Shown: positions 35,725 to 43,370 of the stretch, piece by piece
Layout: each line of letters opens with the position of its first letter
Position numbering within the stretch: the stretch's first letter is position 1
Origin: Gammaproteobacteria bacterium
GTDB lineage: Bacteria > Pseudomonadota > Gammaproteobacteria > SZUA-152
DNA length: 64,000 nucleotides
Reading direction: 5' to 3'
Assembly: GCA_029882975.1 (NCBI GenBank)
Contig: JAOUJW010000010.1
Location: 62,001-126,000, forward strand
Notes under the pieces: generated by a model
Databases searched by the model: none
The model's input: the letters and a program-made list of their open reading frames with translations, nothing else
Told to the model about the DNA's origin: nothing
Translations under genes and position numbers: made by a program

Positions 35725-36633
35725 TTAAATGTTATTTGCTACATTGGAATAATAACGCTTGGCTTTTTTGAAATTGGCAAGTATCCAATTGCGAATTCGG
35801 TTGGCGTCGCCGTATTTGCTGTATTTGCCCCATGAATTGAGCAGCACAATGGTCACGGGACGTTCGGCAATTTCAGCAAACATAACCAGGCAATAACCTG
35901 CATCTGAGGTAAACCCCGTTTTACTTAAGTCGATTTTCCAGCTGTCGCTACGTAGCAGTCGGTTTGTGTTGATAAACTTTATGGAATGGTTGTTTCTGGC
36001 ATTCAGAACCTCGCCTTTATCGACGGTACTCATGCTGCGAATCAACGGGTAGTAGTAAGCGGTTTCCAGCAAAATAATCAAGTCATTGGCACTGGCTACA
36101 TTGTCGGGGTGTAAGCCGGAGGCATCTGCGAATGTCGTATTGTGCATACCCAGTATTTGCGCTTTTCGGTTCATGGCTTTGATGAACGCTGCCTTTCCGC
36201 CGGGGTAGGTGCGGGCCAGAGCCGACGCTGCGCGATTTTCAGAAGCGGCGAGAGCCAACTGCAACAATTCTCCCCGGGTGAGTATGGAACCGTATTTCAA
36301 ACGTGAACGGGACCAACGCAAACGATCTTTGTCTTCGCGCAAAATGGTTATGTATTCATCCAACGCCTGGTTAGAGTCCAGTACAATCATGGCAGTCATC
36401 AATTTTGTGATAGATGCCATGGCCAGAGATTCCCTGGAATTTTTGCTGTATAAAGTGACTTGTTCTCGACTGTCTTTAACGATAACGGTGCTGGAGTGTA
36501 ATTTTAACTGGTTCGGATCTAGAAATTTTTTTAAGATGCGACTATCCACAAACGGAGTTTCACCGGCCCAACCCACTGATACAGCGGCGAGCAGGTATAT
36601 ACATGTGGTGATAATTATTCCTTGGCGTAACAT
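35725..36633 (-). CDS. pbpG: D-alanyl-D-alanine endopeptidase, PBP7/PbpG-like (S11 family)
   Basis: The 302-residue protein has a signal peptide (about residues 1-23, ending VGWAG). The low-molecular-weight penicillin-binding protein motifs are all present: S-x-x-K as S74-ITK77, SEN at 131-133, and KTG at 238-240. Its length and the lack of a C-terminal membrane anchor fit PBP7 (endopeptidase) better than PBP5/6 carboxypeptidases. It would cleave DD-crosslinks in peptidoglycan in the periplasm. The gene is monocistronic and divergent from a small zinc-ribbon-like gene. Confidence 0.88.
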   Translation of the reverse strand: MLRQGIIITTCIYLLAAVSVGWAGETPFVDSRILKKFLDPNQLKLHSSTVIVKDSREQVTLYSKNSRESLAMASITKLMTAMIVLDSNQALDEYITILREDKDRLRWSRSRLKYGSILTRGELLQLALAASENRAASALARTYPGGKAAFIKAMNRKAQILGMHNTTFADASGLHPDNVASANDLIILLETAYYYPLIRSMSTVDKGEVLNARNNHSIKFINTNRLLRSDSWKIDLSKTGFTSDAGYCLVMFAEIAERPVTIVLLNSWGKYSKYGDANRIRNWILANFKKAKRYYSNVANNI

Positions 36634-36881
36634 AGAATTACCTTGAATCTGTTAATGTTCAATCATATGTTATTTGCATCCGCTATGCCTGTATCCACCC
36701 CCTTCTTGGGTATATCGGAGTGAATAGCTATTAACTAAAGAAAACTAAAGCGTTCCCAATATCAGGTGTGTAATGGGAAGTGAAAAATACTTTACGATAC
36801 AAATGCATACATAGAATAGCACACTGGCGAAAATCGGTATGTATAAAGAATGTGTTAAATTTATAAATAGGGAGTTTAGAC

Positions 36882-37133
36882 ATGCCCACATATGACTACA
36901 AGTGCGACTTCAATGAACGGGTCATTGAAGTTCGCCATTCCATGGCCGATGAGATACGCAGCTGGGGCGAGCTTTGTCAAAAAGCCGGAATTGATCCCGG
37001 TACGACCCCGTCAGATACACCTGTACATAAATTGGCAACTGGCGGACAAATTGTTAAAAGCGGACGCTTAGGTGAGACCACTCCTCCGTGTGGGCAAGGG
37101 CCATGTTGCGGCGGTGGTTGCAGTCTGATGTGA
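36882..37133 (+). CDS. Small Cys-rich FmdB/zinc-ribbon-like protein, 83 aa
   Basis: The protein starts MPTYDYKCDFNERVIEVRHSM, like FmdB-family regulators (MPxYxYxCxxC), but the second cysteine of the first pair is missing. Its C-terminus is a dense cluster PCGQGPCCGGGCSLM that could bind a metal. A central helix (RSWGELCQKAGIDPG) and KLATGGQIVKSGRLG complete it. An ATG and GGGAG upstream support the start. The function of such proteins is unknown. It precedes glutamate dehydrogenase by 40 bp and may share its transcript. Confidence 0.7.
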   Translation: MPTYDYKCDFNERVIEVRHSMADEIRSWGELCQKAGIDPGTTPSDTPVHKLATGGQIVKSGRLGETTPPCGQGPCCGGGCSLM

Positions 37134-37173
37134 TTTAACGGGGCTCAAATAGATGGGCTAAGCTGAGGTGACA

Positions 37174-38508
37174 GTGAATAAACCGGTGGATGTGGAAAAA
37201 CTTGAGCCAGCTGAAGACCTGGATCCTTTGCATATCACCCAAGCCCAGTTATTGCGGGCCATAGAGCATTTGGATGATATGAAACGCGGTGTTATCGGTT
37301 TTCTTAATTCTCCCAAACGCACGATATCGGTCTGTTTTCCCATTGAGATGGATGACGGATCGGTGCAGATATTCAAAGGTCATCGGGTGTTACATAACCG
37401 GGTTTTGGGTCCGGGCAAAGGTGGAATTCGGTTTCATCCCGATGTCACTGCCGAGTCCGTAGTAGCATTAGCGGAGTTGATGACCTGGAAATGCGCTTTG
37501 ATACGGGTTCCGTTTGGCGGTGCCAAGGGTGGTGTGGCTTGCAACACCAAAGAACTCAGTCTGCGCGAATTACGGCGTATCACCCGCCGCTTTATTACCG
37601 AACTGGGCGACAACATCGGTCCTCATACCGATATTCCCGCGCCGGATTTGTATACTGATGCGCAAACCATGGCCTGGGTATACGATACCTACGACATGAT
37701 GCATCCGGGAAGAAACAATCTGCCTGTGGTTACGGGAAAACCTTTGGAAATTGGGGGTTCGGTGGGAAGACAGGACGCCACCGGGCGGGGGGTGCTGTAC
37801 GCCACTCAAAGAGTATTGTCTAACCAGCTGATTACCGACATGGAAAGCGTTGAAGGCGCACGCATCGCGGTACAGGGATTTGGCAATGTGGGCGAAGCGG
37901 TTGCCACTTTGTTTGCTGAGGCCGGTGCCGTAATTGTTGCCGTCAGTGATTCCCAAGGTGGGATATACAACGAAAAGGGTCTGGATATTTCTGCCGCTCT
38001 CGCTTACAAGGCGCAGCACGGTTCTGTGGTGGGATTACCGGACACTTTGACGATTACCAATGAAGATTTGTTGACTATCCCCTGTGATATTCTGATCCCC
38101 GCCGCCTTGAGTTGTCAGATTCGTCTGTCCAATGTGGATCGTGTGCAGGCCAAAATGGTTGTTGAAGCGGCTAACAGCCCGACCACCTTAGCAGCTGATG
38201 ATAGTTTAGCCAGGCGAGGCGTGTTTGTGATCCCGGATATTCTTGCCAACGCCGGAGGGGTGACGGTGAGCTATTTCGAATGGGTGCAAAACATCGAAAA
38301 TGAAGAATGGGATTTTGACGAGGTTAACAAGAAACTGCGTTTGAAAATGAACCGGGCAGCTGACGCTGTGGTGGATCGCTGGAAAAAAATGCTGCAGGAA
38401 CAGGAACAAAAACCGAGTGAAGATCCTGTCAATTTGCGTACGGCTGCTATGATGTTGGCTGTAGAACGGCTGGCGCATGTCACATTGGAGCGCGGAATTT
38501 GGCCCTAG
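37174..38508 (+). CDS. Glu/Leu/Phe/Val-type dehydrogenase, probably glutamate dehydrogenase
   Basis: About 444 residues. The substrate domain has GKGGIRFHPDVTAESVVALAELMTWKCALIRVPFGGAKGGV, with the catalytic lysine in the GGAKGG motif and the preceding K residues that bind 2-oxoglutarate. An NAD(P) Rossmann fold begins at RIAVQGFGNVGEAVATLFAEAGA. It interconverts glutamate with 2-oxoglutarate and ammonia. Two GTG starts occur at 37168 and 37174; the second is preferred because GAGG (37165-37168) then acts as the ribosome-binding site. The overall layout is that of hexameric GdhA/Gdh2-like enzymes from archaea and Gram-positives rather than E. coli GdhA, so NAD or NADP preference is open. Confidence 0.92.
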   Translation: MNKPVDVEKLEPAEDLDPLHITQAQLLRAIEHLDDMKRGVIGFLNSPKRTISVCFPIEMDDGSVQIFKGHRVLHNRVLGPGKGGIRFHPDVTAESVVALAELMTWKCALIRVPFGGAKGGVACNTKELSLRELRRITRRFITELGDNIGPHTDIPAPDLYTDAQTMAWVYDTYDMMHPGRNNLPVVTGKPLEIGGSVGRQDATGRGVLYATQRVLSNQLITDMESVEGARIAVQGFGNVGEAVATLFAEAGAVIVAVSDSQGGIYNEKGLDISAALAYKAQHGSVVGLPDTLTITNEDLLTIPCDILIPAALSCQIRLSNVDRVQAKMVVEAANSPTTLAADDSLARRGVFVIPDILANAGGVTVSYFEWVQNIENEEWDFDEVNKKLRLKMNRAADAVVDRWKKMLQEQEQKPSEDPVNLRTAAMMLAVERLAHVTLERGIWP

Positions 38509-38517
38509 CGGGGGCGA

Positions 38518-39021
38518 TCAAGGCGTTGTTGTGGGGCTGGAGTGGCTCTCGTCGGGTGAATTATCCGGCGGTGAGGCGGGAGGCGGTTTTTTCTTCGGTT
38601 TGTGGTTATTAAACGTTGCCCAGATTCCAGCCAGGGGCGCCAATATCAACACGCTTAAGGTGCAATAGTCCAATATGGGCTGACCGGTGATGCCTGGGGT
38701 GTCATGGCTGCGGTGAATATAGGGCGAAATCTTGTTGACTAACTGCTCCATGGCCTGGCCGCCAATGGTGTTGTGGTATAAGTCTGCCGGTATGTAGACA
38801 AAACCTAATAAAAGCAACCAGATAGCTACGCCAATGGCCAAGGTGACAACAAATAAAAACACCCCGTAACCAACCGAGCACACTGTCATTTCTATGAGTA
38901 CGGACCACAGGGAACGAAACGGTCGTAAACCTTCGTTTTTATAGCAGCGTAAGCCGACCCAAACTGACATGAGCAGAATGGTAGCCGCTATCGTACTAAT
39001 GTAAATGGTTAAGTAGTCCAC
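38518..39021 (-). CDS. Hypothetical membrane protein, 167 aa
   Basis: I do not recognise this family. There are three likely membrane helices at about residues 3-23, 42-78 (one long or two short) and 117-136. The last about 30 residues are proline-, serine- and lysine-rich (KPKKKPPPASPPDNSPDES) and disordered. The stop lies 9 bp from the convergent glutamate dehydrogenase stop. No neighbours hint at its role. Confidence 0.65.
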   Translation of the reverse strand: MDYLTIYISTIAATILLMSVWVGLRCYKNEGLRPFRSLWSVLIEMTVCSVGYGVFLFVVTLAIGVAIWLLLLGFVYIPADLYHNTIGGQAMEQLVNKISPYIHRSHDTPGITGQPILDYCTLSVLILAPLAGIWATFNNHKPKKKPPPASPPDNSPDESHSSPTTTP

Positions 39022-39157
39022 TTGAATATTATAATCTTTTAATTATGATCCAGGCGTTTGTAAGGTTTCCTGGATTAGCCCCTGAGGTTCAGATCTAAAT
39101 TGTATAACAATTGTAAGAAATTACCACAGTTACCGGATGAAAGACGGGTGAAAGACA

Positions 39158-39805
39158 TTGAACAGTTCTAGTGATTTTTGGGTTTTGTCATCTATGTGGT
39201 TGATTTATTATATAATTCATTCAACGTTAGCGGCTAATTCAGTGAAAAGCCGACTGTATCGCCTCCATCCGCTGGTACCTCGGTACTATCGTTTGAGCTT
39301 TAATTTGCTGTCCTTGCTGTTACTAATGCCCATCGCCTGGTTTTTGGCCGTATATCAAGCTCCGATTTTGTGGCGTTGGGACGGTGGGTGGTTGTACGTT
39401 CAAATCTTCATCACCGCAATGGTGGTGCTGGGCTTTTATCTCAGTTCTAAAGGTTATGATTTGCAGGAGTTTGCCGGATTGCGGCAATGGAATCAGCATT
39501 CTGACCCTGGGCCCATGGCTTTAACCCAATGGCATCGCTATGTGCGCCACCCCTGGTATTTTTTGGCGTTGGTTTATATTTGGAGTCGTGATATGGATAG
39601 TCTGTTCTTGTGCAGTGCTATTCTGCTCAGTTTGTATTTTTATATCGGTTCTAAATTGGAGGATCGGAAACTGTGCGAGTTATATGGTGCCACTTACCTC
39701 AGTTACTGTGAGCAAGTGCCGGGAATTTTTCCTATACCGGGTCGGTATCTTAGTAGGTCACAATGGCAGAAAATGATTACATTGAAACAAAAGCCAACTG
39801 AGTAG
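39158..39805 (+). CDS. Isoprenylcysteine-methyltransferase-like / NnrU-type membrane protein
   Basis: The 215-residue protein has about five membrane helices and the C-terminal signature of the ICMT/PEMT-like membrane methyltransferases: WHRYVRHPWYFLALVYIW followed by a second basic/acidic motif, GSKLEDRKLCELYGATYLSYCEQVPGIFP. In that superfamily these segments bind S-adenosylmethionine, and the same fold includes MddA and NnrU-related proteins. The substrate is unknown. The frame starts at a TTG (39158) with GGGTG upstream; the first in-frame ATG is at 39194. Three small-RNA candidates lie on the opposite strand just after it, and the first of their terminator hairpins may terminate this gene too. 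Confidence 0.75.
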   Translation: MNSSSDFWVLSSMWLIYYIIHSTLAANSVKSRLYRLHPLVPRYYRLSFNLLSLLLLMPIAWFLAVYQAPILWRWDGGWLYVQIFITAMVVLGFYLSSKGYDLQEFAGLRQWNQHSDPGPMALTQWHRYVRHPWYFLALVYIWSRDMDSLFLCSAILLSLYFYIGSKLEDRKLCELYGATYLSYCEQVPGIFPIPGRYLSRSQWQKMITLKQKPTE

Positions 39806-39811
39806 TGGTAA

Positions 39812-39891
39812 ACAGAAAAAGCCCGCGGGGGCGCGGGCTTGTAAGGGGGCATCTAGCATGACAACATTCCCGTTGTCATTTAGTAGAAGCT
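39812..39891 (-). ncRNA. Candidate small RNA, copy 1 of 3
   Basis: Read on the minus strand, an RNA of about 80 nt would begin near 39891 with GCTTCTAC. It forms an 8-bp hairpin ATGACAAC/GTTGTCAT around a GGGAAT loop (39858-39879), has an unpaired C-rich linker GATGCCCCCTT, and ends in the 9-bp terminator AAGCCCGCG/CGCGGGCTT (39819-39840) followed by TTTTTCTGTTT. No protein is encoded. It shares its order of parts with two further copies nearby. Ends are estimated from the -10-like box and the U tract. Confidence 0.6.
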
Positions 39892-39897
39892 GGGTTT

Positions 39898-39930
39898 ATT
39901 TTATTGCTTCAAACCTGAATACAAGCTTAA
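39898..39930 (-). promoter_or_regulatory. Promoter-like block of small RNA copy 1
   Basis: On the minus strand a 33-nt block begins TTAAGCTTGTATTCAGGTTT and ends in a TAAAAT -10-like hexamer. The same spacing and similar bases precede copies 2 and 3. Confidence 0.5.
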
Positions 39931-39989
39931 TGATTTGCCCCAACTATAAAAAATTTAGTTTTCAAATGTGTTAACAAAAAAGCCGCAGA

Positions 39990-40069
39990 TAAAAACAAGC
40001 CCGCGGGGGCGCGGGCTTGTCCAAGGGGGCATCTAGATGTAACTTTCATCCGTGTGTTACTGTAGAAGC
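39990..40069 (-). ncRNA. Candidate small RNA, copy 2 of 3
   Basis: The minus-strand RNA would start near 40069 with GCTTCTAC. Its 5' hairpin has a 5-bp stem GTAAC/GTTAC with the loop ACACGGATGAAA, which includes a GGA core as in CsrA sites. It repeats the linker AGATGCCCCCTT of copy 1. It ends with an 11-bp perfect terminator ACAAGCCCGCG/CGCGGGCTTGT (39995-40020) followed by TTTTTATC. Terminator and linker are almost identical to copy 1 while the 5' hairpin sequence differs, which suggests selection on structure and on the linker. Confidence 0.6.
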
Positions 40070-40075
40070 GGATTC

Positions 40076-40108
40076 AGTATACGACACAAAATCTGAACAC
40101 GTGCTTAA
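40076..40108 (-). promoter_or_regulatory. Promoter-like block of small RNA copy 2
   Basis: On the minus strand the 33-nt block begins TTAAGCACGTGTTCAGATTT and ends in TATACT, a near-consensus -10 box. Its spacing to GCTTCTAC matches copy 1 to within one base. No good -35 is visible, so an activator may be needed. Confidence 0.55.
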
Positions 40109-40150
40109 CAATTGATCTTTGATGGACACTATTTTTGTTTTATAAGAGCA

Positions 40151-40222
40151 GAAAAGAATACAGCCCGTCCAGGCACTGAAACGGGCTGTAGGGGACCTGA
40201 ATGACGCAATGAACATTCAGGC
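40151..40222 (-). ncRNA. Candidate small RNA, copy 3 of 3 (diverged)
   Basis: On the minus strand an 8-bp hairpin CCTGAATG/CATTCAGG (40196-40221) is followed by the linker TCCCC and a 10-bp perfect terminator TACAGCCCGT/ACGGGCTGTA (40159-40190) with a TTCTTTTC tail. The order hairpin, C-rich linker, terminator matches copies 1 and 2, but the sequences differ and the loop has no GGA. The 5' end is less certain. Confidence 0.5.
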
Positions 40223-40227
40223 CTGTG

Positions 40228-40260
40228 TAGTTAACGCTGTTAACCTTAATATAACCTTAA
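40228..40260 (-). promoter_or_regulatory. Promoter-like block of small RNA copy 3
   Basis: The minus-strand block begins TTAAGGTTATATTAAGGTTA and has the same 33-nt length as the other two. Its -10-like end (TAACTA) is weaker, and a TATATT inside it is an alternative -10. Confidence 0.35.
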
Positions 40261-40298
40261 TTGTAACCTGATTTTTCACCAAAGTTGGAGATTCATTG

Positions 40299-40706
40299 AT
40301 GTCGAAAGATCCGCATATAAGCAAAGCGGTTAATAAAATCATTCAATCTGCTTTAGATGGAGACCCGCTGGAGAAATTAAAGATTCCACTGCGACAATTT
40401 GCACAGGAGCGGGATTGGGAGCAGTTTCATTCACCTAAAAATTTAAGTATGGCATTGGTCAAAGAGGCGGCGGAGTTGGTAGAACATTTTCAATGGCTGA
40501 CCGAACCCCAAAGCTATGCGTTGGAGTCGGATAAGCGGGATCAAGTGCGCTATGAGATGGCAGATATACTCATTTACCTGGTTCGAATCGCCGACCAACT
40601 GGATATAGAATTATTGTCGGCCGTCAAAGAGAAAATCCAAATAAATAAAAACAAGTACCCTGTCGATAAGGTCAAAGGCAGTTCTAAAAAATATAACGAA
40701 TATTGA
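40299..40706 (+). CDS. MazG-like nucleotide pyrophosphohydrolase (dCTPase/XTP3TPA type)
   Basis: The 135-residue protein is a small all-alpha NTP pyrophosphatase. The motif NLSMALVKEAAELVEHFQW supplies the E-x-x-E pair and YEMADILIYLVRIADQ the E-x-x-D pair that bind magnesium. The size and these motifs match the RS21-C6/XTP3-transactivated-protein group, which hydrolyse modified or excess dCTP. The ATG at 40299 follows TTGGAG; a TTG directly before it is not needed. The C-terminus is lysine-rich. It is monocistronic and divergent from the small RNA candidates, so its promoter lies within or beside the copy 3 block. Confidence 0.88.
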   Translation: MSKDPHISKAVNKIIQSALDGDPLEKLKIPLRQFAQERDWEQFHSPKNLSMALVKEAAELVEHFQWLTEPQSYALESDKRDQVRYEMADILIYLVRIADQLDIELLSAVKEKIQINKNKYPVDKVKGSSKKYNEY

Positions 40707-40736
40707 CGCAGAAATTAAGCAATGTTTTTAGCCTTG

Positions 40737-41123
40737 CTATTTGGAAAACAATGATAGAAACATTCGTAAATACAAAAAAACAAGAACAACGGTAAAAATC
40801 AGTAGCAACAATGATCCTTTGTTTTGGAGCAAGCGCACTAACGTGAATCCTATGCGTTGAGTCAGTGGTGCGTTAGGGTCATATCCCGTCTCTTGCTTGT
40901 ACTTTTTTCGCGCTATTTGCGCATATTCTTGCTGATACTCATCAAACAGGGATTGGGCCTTTTCGAAGTCCTGGGCGTCCTTAATCCACAATGCCGCATT
41001 GCTAAAGCCCCAGCGATTGCCCGGAGTTTCATAATAGTCAATGTGATGCTGTTCCAGCACTTTTTTCATGCCCTCGGCTTCCCGATCCGCATCCATTGGG
41101 TAGGAGAATAATCTTTTACTCAT
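40737..41123 (-). CDS. DUF6164 family protein
   Basis: The 128-residue protein starts with a DUF6164-like domain (LFSYPMDADREAEGMKKVLEQHHIDYYETPGNRWGFSNAALWIKD), which in gammaproteobacteria is a common gene of unknown function. It resembles a putative signal-transducing DUF2007 fold. One C-terminal membrane helix spans about residues 105-125. AGGAA lies just before the ATG. Orientation would place the domain in the cytoplasm. No operon partner. Confidence 0.8.
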   Translation of the reverse strand: MSKRLFSYPMDADREAEGMKKVLEQHHIDYYETPGNRWGFSNAALWIKDAQDFEKAQSLFDEYQQEYAQIARKKYKQETGYDPNAPLTQRIGFTLVRLLQNKGSLLLLIFTVVLVFLYLRMFLSLFSK

Positions 41124-41230
41124 AAGTTCCTAAGGTGTTTAAATAAAACTGGTTACAATTAGCCTGCAACATTCTATAATTTTACTAGTCCTTTTTATAC
41201 ACAAGCCATACACAAGAAGAAGCGGGGATC

Positions 41231-42190
41231 ATGATAAGGTCGGTCATTATAGCGGTTTTAGTGGTAGGGGCTTTTGTGGCCGGGAGTACCGGGAGTACCG
41301 GTGTATGGGCTGGAGGCGATTGTACCGGGAAGTTCCAAAACGGAGGCAGGCCCGAACTGAAGGATATCGCATCGGGAGCCAATCTGTGTGGTGCAGATTT
41401 CAGCGGCTTGCAATTGACCGGAGTGGATTTGCGTTTCTCCGACTTGCGTGGAAGTAATTTCAGCAAAACCAAACTAAAAGACGTTTTATTTCACGGTGCA
41501 CTGCTTACGGATGCTAATTTTGCTCAAGCAGAATTGCGCGGAACCGGTTTTGTAGGGGCAGAGGCGCGCGGTGTCTCTTTTACGGCCGCTAAGGTTTCCA
41601 GGTGTGACTTTATCGCAGCCGATTTAAGTAATGCTTTGTTGGCTAAACTGGACCTGAAAGACAGCAAAATGGTTGGCGCTGTATTGGCGGGAGCCGATTT
41701 GTCCGGAGCGGATCTTCGTGGTGTCAACATGTTGGGCGTGGATTTAAGTCGAGCCCGGTTAATGGATGCACAGATGGATCAAGCGAACCTGGAGTGGTCA
41801 ATACTTAACCAAGCTAATTTTCAAGGGGCTCGCCTGGCGCAAGTTAATTTTACGCTGGCTACGTTGGAATCCGTGGACTTCAGTTTTTCCAATTTGTATT
41901 CGGCTAAGTTTAAGGATGCCTATTTATACAAATCCAAGTTTATGAATGCGGACTTGAGCGGCGCTTCTTTCTATCGAGCTTATATGGTGGAGGCGCAGTT
42001 AGAAGGCGCCAGCTTGGTCGGTGCAGACTTTTCCTTTGCCAATTTGCAGAATGCCTTACTGGTGCATGCGGATCTCAGCAATGCTTTGCTCATGAACGCG
42101 GATATCCGTAGCGCGGATTTTAGTGACGCCATATTGGAAGGCACGGTACCTTCCGAGTTACCCATTGATGATGCAGGTTACGGTCGTTAG
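41231..42190 (+). CDS. Exported pentapeptide-repeat protein, 319 aa
   Basis: A signal peptide (about residues 1-27, ending GVWAGGD) leads into an almost continuous pentapeptide-repeat domain from about residue 44 to 305, with many A(D/N)Lxx units such as GADLSGADLRGVNMLGVDLS and NADLSGASFYRAYM. That predicts a right-handed four-sided beta-helix of roughly 50 repeats. A short repeat GSTGSTG sits in the signal region. Cytoplasmic members mimic DNA or act as scaffolds, but this one should be periplasmic. Function is unknown. A second pentapeptide protein in the window is a channel. Confidence 0.85.
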   Translation: MIRSVIIAVLVVGAFVAGSTGSTGVWAGGDCTGKFQNGGRPELKDIASGANLCGADFSGLQLTGVDLRFSDLRGSNFSKTKLKDVLFHGALLTDANFAQAELRGTGFVGAEARGVSFTAAKVSRCDFIAADLSNALLAKLDLKDSKMVGAVLAGADLSGADLRGVNMLGVDLSRARLMDAQMDQANLEWSILNQANFQGARLAQVNFTLATLESVDFSFSNLYSAKFKDAYLYKSKFMNADLSGASFYRAYMVEAQLEGASLVGADFSFANLQNALLVHADLSNALLMNADIRSADFSDAILEGTVPSELPIDDAGYGR

Positions 42191-42224
42191 CCTCCGACCT
42201 TACTGATTTCGGCCGGCGCCAGGG

Positions 42225-43340
42225 CTAGGCTTGAAAATGCTGTAAAGCCTTACCGTTATCCAGTACAGCGCGGATTTGATCTGCCGCTTGAGGTAGGGGA
42301 GTGCCTTTGACATGCCACAAACACAGAGCACCGCTGTAAATCAATGCATCCCGAGTGATCCCTGCTTCTCCCCGTAAAGCAGCCAAACCCATTTGTGCTG
42401 CGGTTTTAGCCAGTGCAGGAATGTCTGCTGCTACGGTGCTGTCATCATCTTGGCGTTGTAGGTTCTCGGGTAAGGGGGCGGCCCTCAGCTCCTGGCTGAT
42501 GCCCAATTCCGTCGGATTTAAGTCTTGATCCTGTTCTGCATTGTTATCATGATAATAAAAACATTTTCCGGTTTGACGTAATGACGGTGTGATCCCCCCT
42601 TCCACACCGCGTATCAACAGGGCACTGTCGAAGCCGGAATGCCGTGCCAGCATGGCATAAATACGGGGGTAGGGTTTATGGACATAACCTGTCACTAAGT
42701 GGGTTTTTTGACGTCCCCGCAAGGGTCCGGTCAACACATCAATGGTGGTGAGACAGGGCCGCTTTACCATGAGACGACGCAGTTCGCTCAATTGATACAA
42801 TTTAGGTGAAAATACCTTTTGATCGATGTAAGTCCATGCAATACGGCTGTCGCTTAGGCGGGCAGCTGCTTGTTGGCTGCTAAGATTCACATCGATACCG
42901 GCTGCCGCCAAAATCTGGTGGTGAGTGGCTCCCCATTTAGGTCCCATTTTCTCCACACCTTCGGTATAGGCCGCGACCCCGCAGGCCGCCAGTACGGCCG
43001 GTACAAACGGTGCTGCAGGAACGCAACGATTGTAACCGTTATAGGGGTCTGCCAAAGCCACAACTTCGTCCGCTTCAACGGAGGTTGGGGGAGTGGACTC
43101 GCAAATGGCTTCCAGTACACCTTTCATCTCGTCATCGGTCTCCCGTTTCATGCGCAGACCAATGAGAAACACGGCAGCTTGAACCGGGTCAACGGTTTGG
43201 TCCAACACAAACCGGGTGGCGGCTTTCGCTTCCTCCAGAGAAATGTTTTTGCTCAATTCCGGACCGGTTGCCACTCGCTGAATAACAGAGCGCATGGTGG
43301 CCAGTGGGTCGGAGTAAAGGTCGGTACTTGGGTTCGGCAT
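42225..43340 (-). CDS. Anthranilate phosphoribosyltransferase-like protein (TrpD2/YbiB family)
   Basis: The 371-residue protein resembles the TrpD2/YbiB branch of nucleoside phosphorylase/TrpD-like enzymes. It has the N-terminal helical domain (LSLEEAKAATRFVLDQTVDPVQAAVFLIGLRMKRET), a central GVAAYTEGVEKMGPKWGATHHQ region where TrpD has its PRPP loop, and LIRGVEGGITPSLRQTG. YbiB binds nucleic acids and is not a tryptophan enzyme, so the true substrate is unclear. It follows the Rieske gene by about 30 bp on the minus strand, so the two are probably co-transcribed. In other proteobacteria such genes occur near nitrite or nitrate assimilation genes. Confidence 0.82.
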   Translation of the reverse strand: MPNPSTDLYSDPLATMRSVIQRVATGPELSKNISLEEAKAATRFVLDQTVDPVQAAVFLIGLRMKRETDDEMKGVLEAICESTPPTSVEADEVVALADPYNGYNRCVPAAPFVPAVLAACGVAAYTEGVEKMGPKWGATHHQILAAAGIDVNLSSQQAAARLSDSRIAWTYIDQKVFSPKLYQLSELRRLMVKRPCLTTIDVLTGPLRGRQKTHLVTGYVHKPYPRIYAMLARHSGFDSALLIRGVEGGITPSLRQTGKCFYYHDNNAEQDQDLNPTELGISQELRAAPLPENLQRQDDDSTVAADIPALAKTAAQMGLAALRGEAGITRDALIYSGALCLWHVKGTPLPQAADQIRAVLDNGKALQHFQA

Positions 43341-43370
43341 TTGAGAAAAGTCCTGTCTGGCAGCCTCTGG

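Noticed and set aside
39819-39840. Plus-strand terminator of 39158-39805 only
   Set aside because: The U-rich tail is on the minus strand (A-run on the plus side before the stem), and two further copies exist with the same layout, so small RNAs on the minus strand explain it better; it may still be bidirectional.
41231-42190. Quinolone-resistance (Qnr-like) pentapeptide protein
   Set aside because: It has a signal peptide, so it would not reach gyrase in the cytoplasm.
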